DNA of 64,000 nt from Chitinophaga tropicalis. Its GTDB lineage: Bacteria; Bacteroidota; Bacteroidia; Chitinophagales; Chitinophagaceae. The translations under genes and the position numbers were made by a program. The notes beneath the pieces are model-generated. The model saw nothing but the letters and a program-made list of their open reading frames with translations, did not search any database and was not told the origin of the DNA. The stretch spans positions 248,001-312,000 of the forward strand of contig NZ_WRXN01000006.1 in the NCBI RefSeq assembly GCF_009758205.1, in the 5' to 3' direction. Below, piece after piece: positions 63,289-64,000 of this stretch. Position 1 is the stretch's first letter. Each line of letters begins with the position of its first letter.

Positions 63289-63642
63289 CTACTTCACTCT
63301 TTCTTTCAGAATATGTTCCTGTTCTTCCGGAGGCAGTGTATTAACTACAAGATCATATGCATTTTGTAACAGTGACTGCAGCTCGGGTATTGGTAAGGTA
63401 TCCAGCTGCTTGATCTGCACCCAATGATAACGGGCCAGGTAAGGAGCAGGAACAATGCCTGGTTGTGAAATAAGGCGATGAAAGTCCTCAAGGCGGCATT
63501 TCAGTGACACCTGGTGAGGTGGGTTCTTGCATATCATGCAAAACAGTTTCTCTCCGACAAAAAAGCGAAGATCTTCATCCCACTTTTCTTCCTTCGTAAC
63601 TGAAGGAAATGCGAGGCAGTAATTAAGGGTCATGTCAAACAT
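63289..63642 (-). CDS. MmcQ/YjbR family protein
   Basis: A 117-residue protein of the DUF419 family with a CyaY-like fold. Hallmarks: NYCLAFPSVTKEEKWDEDLRF near the N-terminus, FCMICKNPP, and LARYHWVQIKQLDTLPIPEL toward the end. Thought to bind DNA from its structure; function unproven. Single gene. Confidence 0.93.
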   Translation of the reverse strand: MFDMTLNYCLAFPSVTKEEKWDEDLRFFVGEKLFCMICKNPPHQVSLKCRLEDFHRLISQPGIVPAPYLARYHWVQIKQLDTLPIPELQSLLQNAYDLVVNTLPPEEQEHILKERVK

Positions 63643-64000
63643 AATACTGGCAGCTTAAAGAGTTAAAAAATATTTTGCATGGAGTTTATAAAAGCCAAAA
63701 AACAATAAGAATGGTCAAAGGCCGTTGCTGAGTCCTTAGTGTTGTAAAATTGTATAGCAGTATGAATGTGGTAACTACCCTAAGACCTTGATGGTTATCC
63801 CTGATATCTAAAAATATTCCCACTATAAATTTAAGTATCTTTTCCCAAAGCGGGCGTATATTTTTCTGTTAATAATTTGAAACTGAAAACCATAAAAATG
63901 GCCCACAGTGCACCATTTTACACTTATTATTCAGATAGAATAAATGAATAATATATTGGTGGCTGTGGGCCTAATCTATTTTAAAAAAAGCTATTTAAAT
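63643..64000. other. Terminal intergenic region with short ORF and inverted repeat
   Basis: 358 bp to the window edge without a gene. It includes a 9-codon frame (63762-63791, MNVVTTLRP) and an inverted repeat GGCCCACAG/CTGTGGGCC (63900-63908 with 63963-63971), with five more pairs inside after a short internal loop. These could belong to the leader of a gene beyond the edge. Confidence 0.4.

Overview
The window looks like chromosomal DNA of a Bacteroidota bacterium, most probably from the Chitinophaga group. Evidence: two SusC-type receptors (one with an N-terminal STN domain behind an ECF sigma/FecR pair), a SusD partner, Bacteroidota-type promoters (TAnnTTTG -7 element, TTTG about 19 nt upstream), weak Shine-Dalgarno signals and housekeeping genes of Bacteroidota type (long SecA, DnaA, GlyA). 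The genus is an inference from gene content. I see no rRNA, tRNA, CRISPR array, insertion sequence or prophage.

Layout. 1-3.6 kb: sigma/FecR/SusC regulatory and uptake locus on the minus strand, cut by the left edge. 3.7-6.2 kb: dnaA, divergent from a small DUF3127 protein with an SSB-like tail. 6.3-12.6 kb: FAD dehydrogenase, a LytS/LytTR two-component pair and a NatAB-like ABC exporter. 12.5-16.3 kb: nitronate monooxygenase-like enzyme, sugar nucleotidyltransferase, glyA. 16.4-18.9 kb: two tandem paralogous metalloprotease-lectin lipoproteins under near-identical promoters that each sit inside an inverted repeat. 20.3-23.1 kb: a YtrA-type GntR/ABC operon with a clear operator. 23.2-25.5 kb: M20 amidohydrolase, SPOR protein and deoC. 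25.5-27.7 kb: a two-gene ATPase-HNH cassette resembling the Septu (PtuAB) anti-phage system. 27.9-34.8 kb: secA, a lipoprotein and two glycosyltransferase-type genes. 35.7-43.6 kb: an oxidoreductase/isomerase/DUF1080/ThuA/cytochrome c cluster consistent with 3-keto-glycoside metabolism, ending in a very large multidomain fusion. 44.1-46.4 kb: rtcB-prfH RNA/ribosome repair operon behind a structured leader that encodes a possible 14-residue leader peptide. 46.8-53.5 kb: SusC-SusD pair plus a cytochrome c/VCBS lipoprotein. 53.9-60.8 kb: a complete six-gene ebo cluster (eboA-F). 61-63.6 kb: DUF6340 lipoprotein, TauE/SafE permease, MmcQ/YjbR protein.

Three non-coding patterns stand out. First, a family of long, near-perfect intergenic palindromes, often preceded by a GGCC-GNA-GGCC mini-hairpin, occurs at about eight places; most sit at terminator positions but one lies between divergent genes. 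Second, the rtcB leader has a peptide ORF overlapping one arm of an 11-bp helix, an attenuation-like layout. Third, several promoters carry inverted repeats positioned for repressor control. All functional statements rest on motif recognition by eye; no database search or folding program was run.
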